Numbered from the stretch's first letter, positions 10,861 to 20,229 are shown. The stretch: DNA of 64,000 nt from Alkalicoccobacillus plakortidis (GCF_023703085.1 NZ_JAMQJY010000004.1:62001-126000), one strand, 5' to 3'. Notes: generated by a model not told the origin, from the sequence alone. Translations and numbers: made by a program.

Positions 10861-12120
10861 ATGAATCATGAAGCTCACGTTTCAGTTGAGGAGAGAGTTT
10901 TAGGTTTTTTAAGTGGACAGACTACAGAAAGTCCCTTTTCTCTTTTTGCGCAACTCAGAGAGATGGGACCAGTCATTTCAGTCAGAAACCCATTGGGGGA
11001 ATCAGTAGGGAATTCATGGATGATAACTAAAATGGATATCGCTACTCAGGTGTTAAAAGATGCTAAGTCGTTTACAGTTGACCCATCATCTATTGAAAGT
11101 GATAGCGGGTTCAGAGAAGACATATTGACCGAGAAAAATTCAAGTCCTGACACCTTTTTCACAGGAAAATCAATGCTCTTTATTGATGGAATCGATCATA
11201 AAAGGTTACGCAGATTAGTTTCAAAGGCATTCACTCCAAAATACATGGAGAGTTTACGCCCGCGTATCCAGGAATTAGCAGATGAATTAATTGATCAAGT
11301 TAAAGATAAAGGCAGAATGGACCTTGTTAAAGATTATGCGTACCCTTTGCCAATCAACGTAATATCCGAGATGCTTGGTGTTCCTAAGGAAGACAGGGCA
11401 AACCTACAAATCTGGTCTTCTGCCATCGCAAAAGGATTAGGTTGGGGGAAACAAGATCCTGGTATTCAAAAACACTTAAAAGAGTTTGGTGCTTACACTA
11501 AGGAGCTTGTAGAAAGAAAACGTATAACACCAGCTGATGACTTAATAAGTCAACTAATAGAAATAGAAGAAGAGGGCGAACAATTAAACGAAGATGAGTT
11601 AATTTCTATGATCACTCTACTCATTTTCGCAGGCCATGAGACAACATCGAATTTAATTGCAACAGGCACGATGATGTTATTTGATCACCCGGAACAGCTA
11701 GATCAATTGAAAGCTGATTTGAGCCTAATACCAACGGCTGTAGAAGAATTGCTGCGATTTAATGGTCCCACAACCAGTGTTGGTCCTAGATTTGCTAAGG
11801 TAGATCTAGAATTAGCTGGTCAATCCATTAAAAAAGGAGATATGCTTCTGATAATGGTTAAATCGGCAAATCGTGATGAGGAAAAGTTCCATGATTCAGA
11901 TGGACTTGATATCACCCGTGATATTCATCGTCACCTAGCCTTTGGTTTTGGTATGCACATGTGTCTTGGAGCTCCTTTAGCTCGTGTAGAGGGAGATATA
12001 GCCTTTACAACTTTACTAGGTAGATTACCAAATTTGCAGCTTAGCATCCCACCCGAAGAGGTAAATTGGCAATTCTCTATTTCTTCACAAAGTATTGAAT
12101 CTTTACCTGTTTCATTTTAA
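10861..12120 (+). CDS. Cytochrome P450 (CYP107-like, class I bacterial type)
   Basis: 419-residue soluble haem monooxygenase that oxidises an organic substrate with O2 and electrons from a ferredoxin or flavodoxin partner, not encoded here. Seen: oxygen-activating I-helix motif AGHETTSN, ExxR motif in EELLR, and the haem-binding loop FGFGMHMCLGAPLARVE with the cysteine ligand. Length is standard. Start has RBS GAGAGGGTG. Followed 117 bases later by a short-chain dehydrogenase that could act on the hydroxylated product. Substrate unknown; similar Bacillus enzymes act on fatty acids, steroids or macrolides. Confidence 0.92.
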   Translation: MNHEAHVSVEERVLGFLSGQTTESPFSLFAQLREMGPVISVRNPLGESVGNSWMITKMDIATQVLKDAKSFTVDPSSIESDSGFREDILTEKNSSPDTFFTGKSMLFIDGIDHKRLRRLVSKAFTPKYMESLRPRIQELADELIDQVKDKGRMDLVKDYAYPLPINVISEMLGVPKEDRANLQIWSSAIAKGLGWGKQDPGIQKHLKEFGAYTKELVERKRITPADDLISQLIEIEEEGEQLNEDELISMITLLIFAGHETTSNLIATGTMMLFDHPEQLDQLKADLSLIPTAVEELLRFNGPTTSVGPRFAKVDLELAGQSIKKGDMLLIMVKSANRDEEKFHDSDGLDITRDIHRHLAFGFGMHMCLGAPLARVEGDIAFTTLLGRLPNLQLSIPPEEVNWQFSISSQSIESLPVSF

Positions 12121-12237
12121 ATTTAATTGGTTCAACCATGAATGATGTTAAGCTCTCTCAGTTATTTTTTTCGAATGTTATTTTGAAAAAGCTTATCATT
12201 TTTTACTAATAGATAGAGTCGGAGGCGTGAAACAATT

Positions 12238-13099
12238 ATGGAAAAAGAAACTTTTATAGGTTTGACATCAAAATATGCAAATGAAGCTGGCTCTATGTCC
12301 GGTCTACTTAACCTTACTGACCAAGTTGCTGTTGTAACGGGTGGTGCAGGTAGCCTAGGTTTTCTTGTAGCAAATCGACTCTCAGAAGCTGGAGCTGCAG
12401 TAGTACTTACAGACTTTGATGAGGATGCTTGGCGCTCAAGCTGTAGAAGCCCTAAATGAATTAGGAAGAGAAAACATCATATTTTTTAAAGCAGATGTAA
12501 AAAGTTCTAAGGAAATGGATGCCGTTATGACATTTGCAGTTGAACAATATGGTGGCCTTGATATCTGCGTGAACAGCGCTGCTTGCTGGAGTTATTATCC
12601 GACTTTGGAGCTTACAGATGAAGAATGGCGGTACACAATCGATACGGTTTTAACTGGAACCTTCAACACATGTCGCAGCGCAGCTAAGATGATGCAGCAA
12701 CTTGGCAATGGCGGCAAAATCGTGCCTATTGGATCAGCAGCATCAACAAACGCTGAGCCTCCTCTTGGTATCCTCAATCATTATGCTGCAGCAAAAGCCG
12801 GTGTTATGGGCTTTGCGAGATCATTTGCACGTGAGGTTAAGCCTTATGGCATCAATGTGAATATGGTACTTCCAGGAGCAATGAACACGATTGGAGCAAA
12901 CATGCTTAATGTCCGTGGAGCGGAAAACGAAGAAACACGTGCTAAAATGGCACACATTAATATGCCGATGAGCGAAACACCTGATGATGTGGCACGAGTG
13001 ATTTTCATGCTCTGTACGAAGGTTGCTGATTTTATGTATGGAGCAAGCATTCCGGTTGATGGTGGTGCGCATATAAACATTAGTGGTAATAGTCATTAA
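12238..13099 (+). pseudogene. Short-chain dehydrogenase/reductase, frameshifted
   Basis: NAD(P)-dependent oxidoreductase, about 286 residues when rejoined. RBS GGAGG before the ATG. Rossmann motif VTGGAGSLGFLV in the first frame; the second frame carries the catalytic region (YAAAKAGVMGFARS with Tyr-x3-Lys) and the PVDGG end motif. The first frame stops at 12459 after DFDEDA; removal of one T at 12429/12430 in GCTTGG gives DFDEDAGAQAVEALNELG. It probably shares the TetR-controlled unit with the upstream P450. Confidence 0.87.
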
Positions 13100-13330
13100 A
13101 AAGGGGCGTACCCTAGTTATGCCAATAGATTTTTTGAAGAAAATAATATTGAAATATCTATTGAACTTTAAATCGGTATAAAAAGAAAAGCTTCTATTGG
13201 TATAAAGCTCTGATAGAATCTAATGGAAGAATTATCGGTAAGGAATAGAATATTTAATAGTCATATTCCTTTTAAATCAAGCAGGAAAAAGAGATGACCT
13301 CTGTCGGAAATGAGTGTTGGTATTTGAATG

Positions 13331-13443
13331 AGATAACACCTACACTGCATTGAGGGGCTATTGGGGTTAAACCCGTGGAGGTTCGAGTCCTCCGGGGTGC
13401 ATACTAGTAGTACCAAGGCTTTCAGAGCTTTGGTGCTTTTTTT
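13331..13443 (+). repeat. Dispersed tRNA-T-arm-like repeat with terminator, copy A
   Basis: First of four related ~113-nt elements (A 13331, B 14368, C 15886, D 17999), all on the plus strand. Order: AGATAACAC, GCATTGAGG, a GGTTAAACCC block, a perfect T-arm-like hairpin (GGAGG, loop TTCGAGT, CCTCC), GGGGTGCAT resembling a 3' acceptor strand, then a terminator hairpin (ACCAAGGC...GCTTTGGT at 13412-13434, T7). No 5' half of a tRNA is present, so this is not a functional tRNA gene. Confidence 0.6.
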
Positions 13444-13521
13444 ATTTTTGGTAATAGGACCAGGAACCCACCCTGTTAGTAAAGCTCTAGCATTATTATG
13501 GTCCTGATTTTCTATTTTGTA

Positions 13522-13875
13522 TTAATTTCCATTCTTAATTGCGTTCGATACTCCCCAATATATAAAGCGAAATACGGCAGTAGTAAGACAAAAAATCCAG
13601 AAGTATTCAAATGCACTGTAATCCGGATTACTGATTACAATTGAGTTTAGAAAAACTAAGCTTAGAGACAAATATTCTATAAAAGAATCTTTAAACCCAA
13701 TTTTCTTATATAATTCTTTAGTTTCAGTAAGGTTAAAAACATCTTTCAATTCTTTTGTACGATACCCTTTAGCAAATCCTAGACCTATAATATAAAACCC
13801 TAAAGCAGGTCCATAATCTATATTTAGTACCCAGGTCGATGCGCAGTAAATGAAAGTGAATAGAATTAAGAACAT
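13522..13875 (-). CDS. Small membrane protein, unknown
   Basis: 117 residues, three to four predicted hydrophobic segments (residues 1-17, 20-35, 65-82, 88-108), with a charged central stretch KGYRTKELKDVFNLTETKELYKK replaced here by description: about 20 polar residues between helices. RBS GAGGAG nine bases before the ATG supports translation. I do not recognise the family. It lies alone between repeat copies A and B. Confidence 0.55.
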   Translation of the reverse strand: MFLILFTFIYCASTWVLNIDYGPALGFYIIGLGFAKGYRTKELKDVFNLTETKELYKKIGFKDSFIEYLSLSLVFLNSIVISNPDYSAFEYFWIFCLTTAVFRFIYWGVSNAIKNGN

Positions 13876-14021
13876 TTTAATATCTCTCCTCGTTATTATT
13901 TCGAAGCAACACTCTTTGTTTAAAAATTAGCATTTAGCGTATTTAATAATCTTTTAAATTTAGTTAAAGCTGAAATCAATATATAATGGTAATTTCAAGT
14001 GAAGTCTGGAGGAATTAAAAC

Positions 14022-14291
14022 GTGTTGAAAAAAATAAGTTTATTATTACCTATCTTAATGCTGGTTGCATGTAATTATGATATAAGTGGATCTGCAATGG
14101 TAGAAATCACAGAAAGGTTTAAGGATGATAGTGATTTTTACATTAAAGTTAAAAATCAAGGTGAAGAGATCTATACACTAGAAGTAGATGAAAATGTGTT
14201 TAATCTTATTGAAGTAAAGGAAGAATATTTTATTTCGTATAAGAGTGACAAAGATAGAGTTGGTATTCTAGAAACCATTGAACCTAAATAA
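14022..14291 (+). CDS. Small predicted lipoprotein, unknown function
   Basis: 89 residues from a GTG start (GGAGG nine bases upstream). Signal peptide with lipobox LVAC near residues 14-17 (cleavage before Cys), then a short, acidic secreted domain rich in Tyr, Ile and Glu. No recognised family. It sits between repeat copies A and B and is divergent from the membrane protein at 13522-13875. Confidence 0.65.
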   Translation: MLKKISLLLPILMLVACNYDISGSAMVEITERFKDDSDFYIKVKNQGEEIYTLEVDENVFNLIEVKEEYFISYKSDKDRVGILETIEPK

Positions 14292-14367
14292 ATGTAGGTC
14301 TATTTTTCGAGCACAGCACTTATCTAAATGGTGCAATTGAGTGTAGGGAATACGCAAGTTTGAAGGA

Positions 14368-14490
14368 AATAACAAGTTTCACGGCATTGAGGGCTTAGTG
14401 AGGTTAAACACGTGGAGGTTCGACTGCTCCGGGCCGCATGTATAAGAAACATAAGGTACTGAGGCGCTTTAAGAGGCTTTGGTATTTATA
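14368..14490 (+). repeat. Dispersed tRNA-T-arm-like repeat, copy B
   Basis: Degenerate copy: AAATAACAAG, GCATTGAGGGC, GAGGTTAAACAC, T-arm GGAGG-TTCGACT-GCTCC (one mismatch), GGGCCGCAT, then a decayed hairpin (GGTACTGAGG...GGCTTTGGTA). Confidence 0.55.
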
Positions 14491-14532
14491 TATATAGAAT
14501 ATCACATTATGACAGTTTGAAGTTGTAACTAG

Positions 14533-14562
14533 AAAAAAGTCCTCAATGATTGAGGACTAAAA
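14533..14562 (-). terminator. Terminator of the GNAT gene
   Basis: Arms AGTCCTCA (14538-14545) and TGAGGACT (14551-14558); on the minus strand the stem is followed by TTTTTT. Confidence 0.75.
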
Positions 14563-14569
14563 TTAGACT

Positions 14570-15454
14570 TTAACAGTGCGATGTAATAGGGAATTTGAAA
14601 TGACCATCTAATAGAGGGGAATCTGACAAATAAAATAGTGCATCATCATCTGACTGAACTTTTTTAACTTGTAAACCTTTAATATTGTCTGGTTCAAAAT
14701 GAAATATAACTTGTTCAATCTTTTCATTTATTACGTTATCTAACACCGCGGAAATGTCTAGTTCTTTGGTTGAGATAATATCGAAAATATGCAGTGTATG
14801 CTCTTCATGTTCCATTATAACAACGGATTCTAATTCTGAAATATAGTAAATCGATTCAGGGAATATAACTAAAAAGTAAAACATCAATAGCTCTTCATTA
14901 TTTATTACATTGATTTTACTCTTATTTGGGTAGCGATTCTTGGTGATTGCTTCAAGTAAACGGATATCAGTATCAACGCTTAGTTTTCTTACGTTATTTT
15001 TAGTAGCTCCTTTTAAGGAACTGTTAGTAACCACTAAACTATATTCACTTTCATCAACTCTGGAAAAGCCAAATTTAGGGTAAAATTCAAGGACAGATTC
15101 ATTTGCAAAAAGGTAGAAAAAATCACAATCATCCTTCTGAGAATCTATTATTTTATTCATTAGTATTTTAGCTAGACCTTTATTACTATATCGAGCATCA
15201 GTCATAACAGTTCCAATTTGAATGGCGTTATGTGACACATTATCAATTACAATGTTCATTTTAAAGATTGAAGCATTCGCAATGATATCACCATCATTAT
15301 TAGCAAATGAATAAGGAACATATTTATCATTCCAGTACCCTTTGTTAAACCACTTACTAAAATCAATTTGAAACGTTGTCTGTGCTAAATGATTAAAGCT
15401 ATTTCTAAGTTTTTCGTCCTTTCGATAACCAGTTACTAAGTTTAAATTCTCCAT
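14570..15454 (-). CDS. GNAT-family N-acetyltransferase with C-terminal extension
   Basis: 294 residues from ATG 15454 (AGGAGG eight bases upstream). The N-terminal ~150 residues form a GNAT fold: acetyl-CoA binding region around IQIGTVMTDARYSNKGLAKILMNKI replaced here by its core TDARYSNKGLAKILM, then LFANESVLEFYPKFGFSRV. The C-terminal ~140 residues are an additional domain, as in Eis-like or two-domain GNAT proteins. Acceptor unknown. Flanked by repeat copies B and C, with its own terminator. Confidence 0.75.
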   Translation of the reverse strand: MENLNLVTGYRKDEKLRNSFNHLAQTTFQIDFSKWFNKGYWNDKYVPYSFANNDGDIIANASIFKMNIVIDNVSHNAIQIGTVMTDARYSNKGLAKILMNKIIDSQKDDCDFFYLFANESVLEFYPKFGFSRVDESEYSLVVTNSSLKGATKNNVRKLSVDTDIRLLEAITKNRYPNKSKINVINNEELLMFYFLVIFPESIYYISELESVVIMEHEEHTLHIFDIISTKELDISAVLDNVINEKIEQVIFHFEPDNIKGLQVKKVQSDDDALFYLSDSPLLDGHFKFPITSHC

Positions 15455-15532
15455 CACTTATTCCTCCTGAAAATTTTATTTTAGTTGTTTTAGAATTTAT
15501 AAATCATTTGTAATACTCCTTTTCTTAATAAC

Positions 15533-15571
15533 AAAAAAGACTTCATGAGAATAAACTCATAAAGTCTTTTG
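15533..15571. terminator. Hairpin upstream of the GNAT gene
   Basis: Arms AAAAAGACTTCATGAG and CTCATAAAGTCTTTT around a 6-base loop, with one mismatch. No gene ends into it on either strand, so it may be a leader hairpin or relic. The rest of 15571-15885 shows no gene I can support. Confidence 0.5.
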
Positions 15572-15885
15572 GTGTGTAAAATAACAAACTACTTCCTCAA
15601 AAGGTTTAGTAGTATCATTTAATACACTCATCGTTAGACAATATTTGCTTCTCTTTTATCGCAAAAGGGTAACATTAATAATCTACAAATTCCTTTTAAG
15701 AAATTTATAGATGAAACCCCTATTAAATTCATAGAATCTAGTTTGCGATAATAAGTTTTAGCATCGTTGTCTAATCTCCTTGTTGTTTGATTATCAACAT
15801 CATAGCATAGATATTAAAATGTAAATAGAGGATGGTTCAAGCTAATATTATTTTAGTTTTACATCGTCTGAATGATGAATTTTTT

Positions 15886-15996
15886 ATCATCTGTTTCCGC
15901 GTCATTGAGGGTTTAGTGAGGTTTAACTCATGGAGGTTTGAATCCTCTGGGTCGCATCCATTTAGTGACAAAGCTTTTGGAGCATTGGTACTTTTA
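15886..15996 (+). repeat. Dispersed tRNA-T-arm-like repeat, copy C
   Basis: Most diverged copy: TCATTGAGGG, GAGGTTTAACTC (both arms of this short stem changed relative to copy A, keeping pairing), T-arm GGAGG-TTTGAAT-CCTCT, GGGTCGCATCC, and a weakened terminator hairpin ending in TTGGTACTTTTAAAA. Confidence 0.5.
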
Positions 15997-16173
15997 AAAT
16001 TTTGGGATTATATAAATGTGGAAAAATTACTCTTTCCATAAGATAAGTAAGGAGAAAATACTTATATTTTTGAGAAGGAAAAAAAGAAGTGGTTGTTGAA
16101 ATGATTAACTACATAAGAAAACTGAGGTAGCCTAATCACAATCATTAAATAAAGCAATGAGGGAGTCATATAG

Positions 16174-16881
16174 ATGATTTTAAGCTTAAACCATGTTAGT
16201 GGTGGATATCTTACTCGGAAAATCATAAGAGACATATCGTTTGATATTCAAACTGGAGAAATCATAGGTTTAGTCGGTTTGAATGGAGCAGGAAAAAGCA
16301 CAACCCTTCGTCACATTATAGGCACCTTAAAACCTATGGATGGAGATGTCACGATTAACAAGCAAGATTGGTATAGTCATAGAGACAAACTTGCTCTTAT
16401 TCCTGATAAACCTCATCTTTATCCAAACCTTACTGTTAAGGAACATTTTGAATTTATAAAGAGGATTTATCAAATTGAAAATGACGATTACTTAAATGGT
16501 TTAATAGACAGATATTCACTTCGAACCCACATGAACAAATATCCTTACGCTTTATCAAAAGGTACACAACAAAAGGTTTCAATTATTAGTGCAATGATCT
16601 CAAATCCAATATTTCTTGTTATTGATGAACCCTTTATGGGTTTAGATCCACGAGGGTTAAAATACTTTATGGAGGATCTTATTAGACTCAAAAAAGATGG
16701 TGTCGGAATTATCCTTTCAACTCATATGTTGAATATAGCGGAAAGCTTGTGTGATAGGGTGATTGTTTTACATGAAGGGCACCAAAAGTTTTTTAATGAT
16801 AGTCCTTACCTGTCTGCTGATCATATGAAAGATGTGACGTTAGATGATCTTTTCTTTTCCATCATTGAGGATAAAAGATGA
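16174..16881 (+). CDS. ABC transporter ATP-binding protein (EcsA/YthP-like)
   Basis: 235 residues. Walker A GLNGAGKST, Q-loop region, signature LSKGTQQKVSI and Walker B FLVIDEPFMGLDPRG are all present, so the ATPase should be active. Downstream, overlapping by 4 bases (ATGA), is a membrane subunit, making a two-gene exporter-like unit of the EcsAB/YthPQ type. In Bacillus Ecs proteins affect secretion and membrane-protease activity; function here is inferred only from family. RBS GAGGGAG. The pair lies between repeat copies C and D. Confidence 0.88.
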   Translation: MILSLNHVSGGYLTRKIIRDISFDIQTGEIIGLVGLNGAGKSTTLRHIIGTLKPMDGDVTINKQDWYSHRDKLALIPDKPHLYPNLTVKEHFEFIKRIYQIENDDYLNGLIDRYSLRTHMNKYPYALSKGTQQKVSIISAMISNPIFLVIDEPFMGLDPRGLKYFMEDLIRLKKDGVGIILSTHMLNIAESLCDRVIVLHEGHQKFFNDSPYLSADHMKDVTLDDLFFSIIEDKR

Positions 16882-17969
16882 AGGATTTATTTATTGAACG
16901 ATTCCAGAACTCCATGCAACAAAACAGTAAAGTTCTTGTTAAAGTGTTGGGACATAGTGGTGTGTTTGCGTTAATACCCTTTATTATGTTATTGATGTAT
17001 GTCGTTATTATGGTACTACAAGATGGCAATCTTCATTCGTTCTATAAATCTTTCATTCTTACCGGTCTCTTTCTGTTTTTTACACTTAATAGAGGCATCA
17101 TTAGTTTTATTAGTGAGTATGATGAGATTTATTTAGCTCCTAAAGTAAAAGGGATGGAAGGTTATTTTATTTATTGTTTACTTTATAACCTGATCATTCA
17201 ATCGATAAAGGCTACTTTGTTTACCTTGTTTTTATTATACGCACTTAGTTTAAGTATAAGCGAACTGGCGACTCTTTTTATTTTCATACAACTCATAGGT
17301 GTTTTGCATATTCTGTCTCTAGTTATGATCATTAGCACGAGTACAAAAAAAACAGAGTTATTCTTTGTACTTAACAATGCTTGTATTGGCGTTGGTTTTC
17401 TCTTATTGCTTGAAGCACCTATCATCTTTGGTATTGCCGTTATGATAGGTATCATACTTATTGGCATACTCTATAGTAGAATGAGGATTTTCCCTATTCA
17501 CTCTTGGAAGAGACTAATGAAGTCTGAAGAGAAAACGAGAAAAGTAGTTCAGATTTTTTTAAGTAGTCTTATAGATGTAAAGTCAAATCAGTCATCTTTT
17601 AAAAGTATTATACCGTTAGCCTTTTTTAAAAAAGATGAGAATCCAATAGTCTACCTATTAGTGCGATCAACAGTAAGAGGGACAGAGACCAGTCGAAACT
17701 TTGTCCGAGTGATACTCTTAACAGTCTTTCTGATCATTTATTTTAAGAGCTTATTCATTCTTATTCCACTGTTAGCTGTATTGATTTATTTTAATACATT
17801 GCAATTCTCGCAAGGGATCGGCTCAGGAAAAGAATTAATCCCACTCCACTTTCCTATTAATGATCAAATGATAAACGATGCGGAAAAGCACATTAAAAGG
17901 AGAGGTATTTTCATTCAATTATATATTTTTATGTTTGTTGTATTCATTCAGAAATTCTTTTTTCAGTAA
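16878..17969 (+). CDS. ABC transporter permease, EcsB-like
   Basis: 363-residue membrane protein with about eight hydrophobic segments, translationally coupled to the upstream ATPase by a 4-base overlap. Hydrophobic blocks near residues 25-48, 55-75, 95-125, 130-150, 165-195 and three near the C terminus resemble EcsB/YthQ proteins, which are 360-410 residues long. It should form the membrane channel or scaffold of the ABC unit. Substrate not predictable. Repeat copy D begins 30 bases after the stop and supplies a terminator. Confidence 0.75.
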   Translation: MKDLFIERFQNSMQQNSKVLVKVLGHSGVFALIPFIMLLMYVVIMVLQDGNLHSFYKSFILTGLFLFFTLNRGIISFISEYDEIYLAPKVKGMEGYFIYCLLYNLIIQSIKATLFTLFLLYALSLSISELATLFIFIQLIGVLHILSLVMIISTSTKKTELFFVLNNACIGVGFLLLLEAPIIFGIAVMIGIILIGILYSRMRIFPIHSWKRLMKSEEKTRKVVQIFLSSLIDVKSNQSSFKSIIPLAFFKKDENPIVYLLVRSTVRGTETSRNFVRVILLTVFLIIYFKSLFILIPLLAVLIYFNTLQFSQGIGSGKELIPLHFPINDQMINDAEKHIKRRGIFIQLYIFMFVVFIQKFFFQ

Positions 17970-17998
17970 CGTGTATGTAAGTAGTGTGGGTGTTTGCA

Positions 17999-18113
17999 GA
18001 AGATAACACGTTTCCTCGGCATTGAGGGCTTAATGAGGTTAAACCCGTGGAAGTTCGATTCCTCCGGGCCGCATTCCATTAGTACCAAGGCTTTTAGAGC
18101 TTTGGTGCTTTTT
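17999..18113 (+). repeat. Dispersed tRNA-T-arm-like repeat with terminator, copy D
   Basis: AGATAACACG, GCATTGAGGGC, GAGGTTAAACCC, T-arm GGAAG-TTCGATT-CCTCC (one mismatch), GGGCCGCAT, then terminator ACCAAGGCTTTTAGAGC...TTTGGT (18083-18105) with T6. It lies directly after the ABC permease and probably terminates its transcript. Confidence 0.6.
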
Positions 18114-18224
18114 TGTTTATAACTGTACAGTTAAAATCTTATTATTAGATATTGACAATATCATCCTTGTCATACATTCTAATATTAAAACATGCGTTTG
18201 AATGTTATTGGCAGGGAGGTTTAA

Positions 18225-19268
18225 ATGATAGATACATATGAAGTATTGATTATTGGTGGCGGTCAAGCTGGGTTGGCAATGGCTTATGCACTAAAGCAAC
18301 AAAATACTCCCTACATTATACTTGATGAAAATGAAAAGCCAGGAGCTTCATGGGAACAGAGATATGATTCACTAACCTTATTTACACCAAGGAATTATAG
18401 TTCTTTGTACGAATATAATATAGAGGGAGAGCCCAAAGGATTTCCTAGTAAAGGCGAGATTGCTTCATATATGCGAAAGTTTATATTGGAAAATGATTTA
18501 TCTATTAAACACAATGAAAAGGTGTGGAGTGTTGCAAAGAACAAAAATAATACATTCAGTATAGAGTCTGAATCAAATACGTATGTTGCTAATCAAGTAG
18601 TCGTAGCTACGGGAGCATTTCATGACCCTTTTATTCCTAACATTCATGACCAGACGATCCCTTTTATGATTCATTCATCAGAATACAAGAATTCTAATCA
18701 AGTGCCAGAGGGAAAGGTATTAATTGTAGGCAGTGGAAATACAGGAGTACAAATTGCAGCAGAGTTAAGCCATTCCCATGATGTCATTCTTTCTAGTAGT
18801 AAAAAAATTAAAAATATCCCCAATCAAATAGTAGGTAAGAGTTTATTTTGGTGGCTTGACGTACTTGGAATTTCTAAAGCTACACCCCATTCATTGGTCG
18901 GAAAGTTTCTACAGAAAAGAGACCCTATTATCGGTAACGATTATAAACGTGTAAAGAAACAAGTTAAAAGGGTAAGTAGACTAATGAAAATGGAGCAAGG
19001 AAAAGCCTATTTCCAGAAAGATCGACCAATAGAGATAAATTCTATAATATGGGCAACGGGTTATAGAAACCGTTATGATTGGATTCATATCGAAGGAGTC
19101 ATTGACTTAAAAGGAAAGCCTGTTCATACATTCGGTGAGTCAACGGTTAAAGGACTCTACTTTATAGGACTTAGTTGGCAGAGTCGAAGAAGTTCAGCTT
19201 TAATTTATGGAGTAGAAAAAGACGCTAATTATGTTGCGCAACTTGTGATAAAAAGACAGAAGAGTTAA
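18225..19268 (+). CDS. FAD/NAD(P)-binding monooxygenase-like protein (CzcO type)
   Basis: 347-residue flavoprotein. N-terminal FAD-binding motif GGGQAGLAMAYAL, second nucleotide-binding motif GSGNTGVQIAAEL near residue 165, and the conserved WATGYRNRYDWI stretch near the C terminus, as in flavin-dependent monooxygenases and CzcO proteins. These oxidise small organic substrates with NADPH and O2; the substrate here is unknown. RBS GGGAGG. It is followed 24 bases later by a lipoprotein gene, probably co-transcribed. Confidence 0.88.
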   Translation: MIDTYEVLIIGGGQAGLAMAYALKQQNTPYIILDENEKPGASWEQRYDSLTLFTPRNYSSLYEYNIEGEPKGFPSKGEIASYMRKFILENDLSIKHNEKVWSVAKNKNNTFSIESESNTYVANQVVVATGAFHDPFIPNIHDQTIPFMIHSSEYKNSNQVPEGKVLIVGSGNTGVQIAAELSHSHDVILSSSKKIKNIPNQIVGKSLFWWLDVLGISKATPHSLVGKFLQKRDPIIGNDYKRVKKQVKRVSRLMKMEQGKAYFQKDRPIEINSIIWATGYRNRYDWIHIEGVIDLKGKPVHTFGESTVKGLYFIGLSWQSRRSSALIYGVEKDANYVAQLVIKRQKS

Positions 19269-19292
19269 AAAACTGATTAATAGAGGTGCTAT

Positions 19293-19685
19293 ATGAAAAA
19301 ACTGATTAATGTATTTTATATTGGATTAGCACTTATATTCGTAGGCTGTACTAATAACAACGAGCCAGTGACCATTTCAAACAGTGAAGAAAATCCGACA
19401 GCAGAAGAAGTTCTTAAAGAAAACTCAGAAGCTGATATTTTGATGTACTATGGAACTATATATAACACGAACGTTGATTGGGTAGATGAATTAACGTTAA
19501 CGAAAGGCGATCAAGTGGGAGAAATAAAAGAACAAGCAACGGAAGGAAACTATGATTATTCAAATGAAATGGCAAATAAGTTATCAGTAGGTTCGATGAT
19601 CTTTGAAGCAAAAGAAAGAGATGATGTTTTAATTGTAGAAGATAACGGAGAAACACATTATTATTATGCATTGGTAGAAGGGTAA
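19293..19685 (+). CDS. Small predicted lipoprotein, unknown function
   Basis: 130 residues. Signal peptide with lipobox FVGC (Cys near residue 19), then an Asn/Glu-rich linker and a compact acidic domain (DWVDELTLTKGDQVGEI, ANKLSVGSMIFEAKERDD) that ends in HYYYALVEG. Such small extracellular Bacillus lipoproteins with a terminal beta-rich domain are common but I cannot name this family. RBS GAGGTG. Probably same transcript as the flavoprotein. Confidence 0.75.
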   Translation: MKKLINVFYIGLALIFVGCTNNNEPVTISNSEENPTAEEVLKENSEADILMYYGTIYNTNVDWVDELTLTKGDQVGEIKEQATEGNYDYSNEMANKLSVGSMIFEAKERDDVLIVEDNGETHYYYALVEG

Positions 19686-19792
19686 GATACAGGACAAAAA
19701 TCAAGGGTTGATTACCGAATTATAGAAGTGCATTGTTTTATGTTCGTGTTTTATAGTTTGTTTATATTTAAAATTAGGGTGTAGGTACTTAA

Positions 19793-20035
19793 AGTTCCTC
19801 ACCAAATCTTTACAACGATTGTGGAAGTGGAGAATTTGATCAAAAAATTGACTGTGTCATTGATTTCCATCGAGAGGATTCTGTATATTTTAAACAATCG
19901 GTAAAAGAAAAAGAAATAATAGAAAATGCGAATGTCGTTTATGATGAAGGGAAATATATTAGTATCTCATTTATTGATCCTGAAGATCAAACAGAAACTC
20001 GAAAAGAATCTTATGAAAAAATCGGTGATAGCTAG
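19793..20035 (+). pseudogene. Remnant of an unknown secreted-type protein
   Basis: An 80-codon open frame without a start codon or ribosome binding site: SSSPNLYNDCGSGEFDQK, then IDCVIDFHREDSVYF and ends SYEKIGDS. Codon usage looks like real protein, so it is probably the 3' part of a decayed gene. The rest of 19686-20146 shows nothing else. Confidence 0.4.
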
Positions 20036-20146
20036 AACGATTGAAACTATATGAAAGTTAAGCGTTAATTAACAATTCCCCTGTTTATGATAAATAGTTA
20101 GGCGAAGAAATATAGGACTAACCTCATCTTTAAATCCAAAATAATT

Positions 20147-20187
20147 AATAACCCCGTATAACTTAATAGTATTACGGGGTTATTTTT
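20147..20187. terminator. Bidirectional-looking terminator
   Basis: Arms AATAACCCCGTA and TACGGGGTTATT around a 14-base loop, followed by TTTTTG. Confidence 0.7.
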
Positions 20188-20229
20188 GATATTCTACCTT
20201 TTCTACAAAACTAAAGTACATAAGAGCAT

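Noticed and set aside
15634-15810. Open minus-strand stretch of about 58 codons upstream of the GNAT gene
   Set aside because: No start codon in frame near the AAGGAG sequence; the ATG that follows it opens only an 8-codon frame.
13331-18113. Functional tRNA genes
   Set aside because: Only a T-arm-like hairpin and acceptor-like 3' end are present; D arm, anticodon arm and 5' acceptor strand are missing and T-stems contain mismatches in copies B and D.
13331-18113. Integron-type cassette array
   Set aside because: No integrase gene in the window, and the repeats are not attC-like; tandem insertion at a tRNA end or a mobile terminator fits better.
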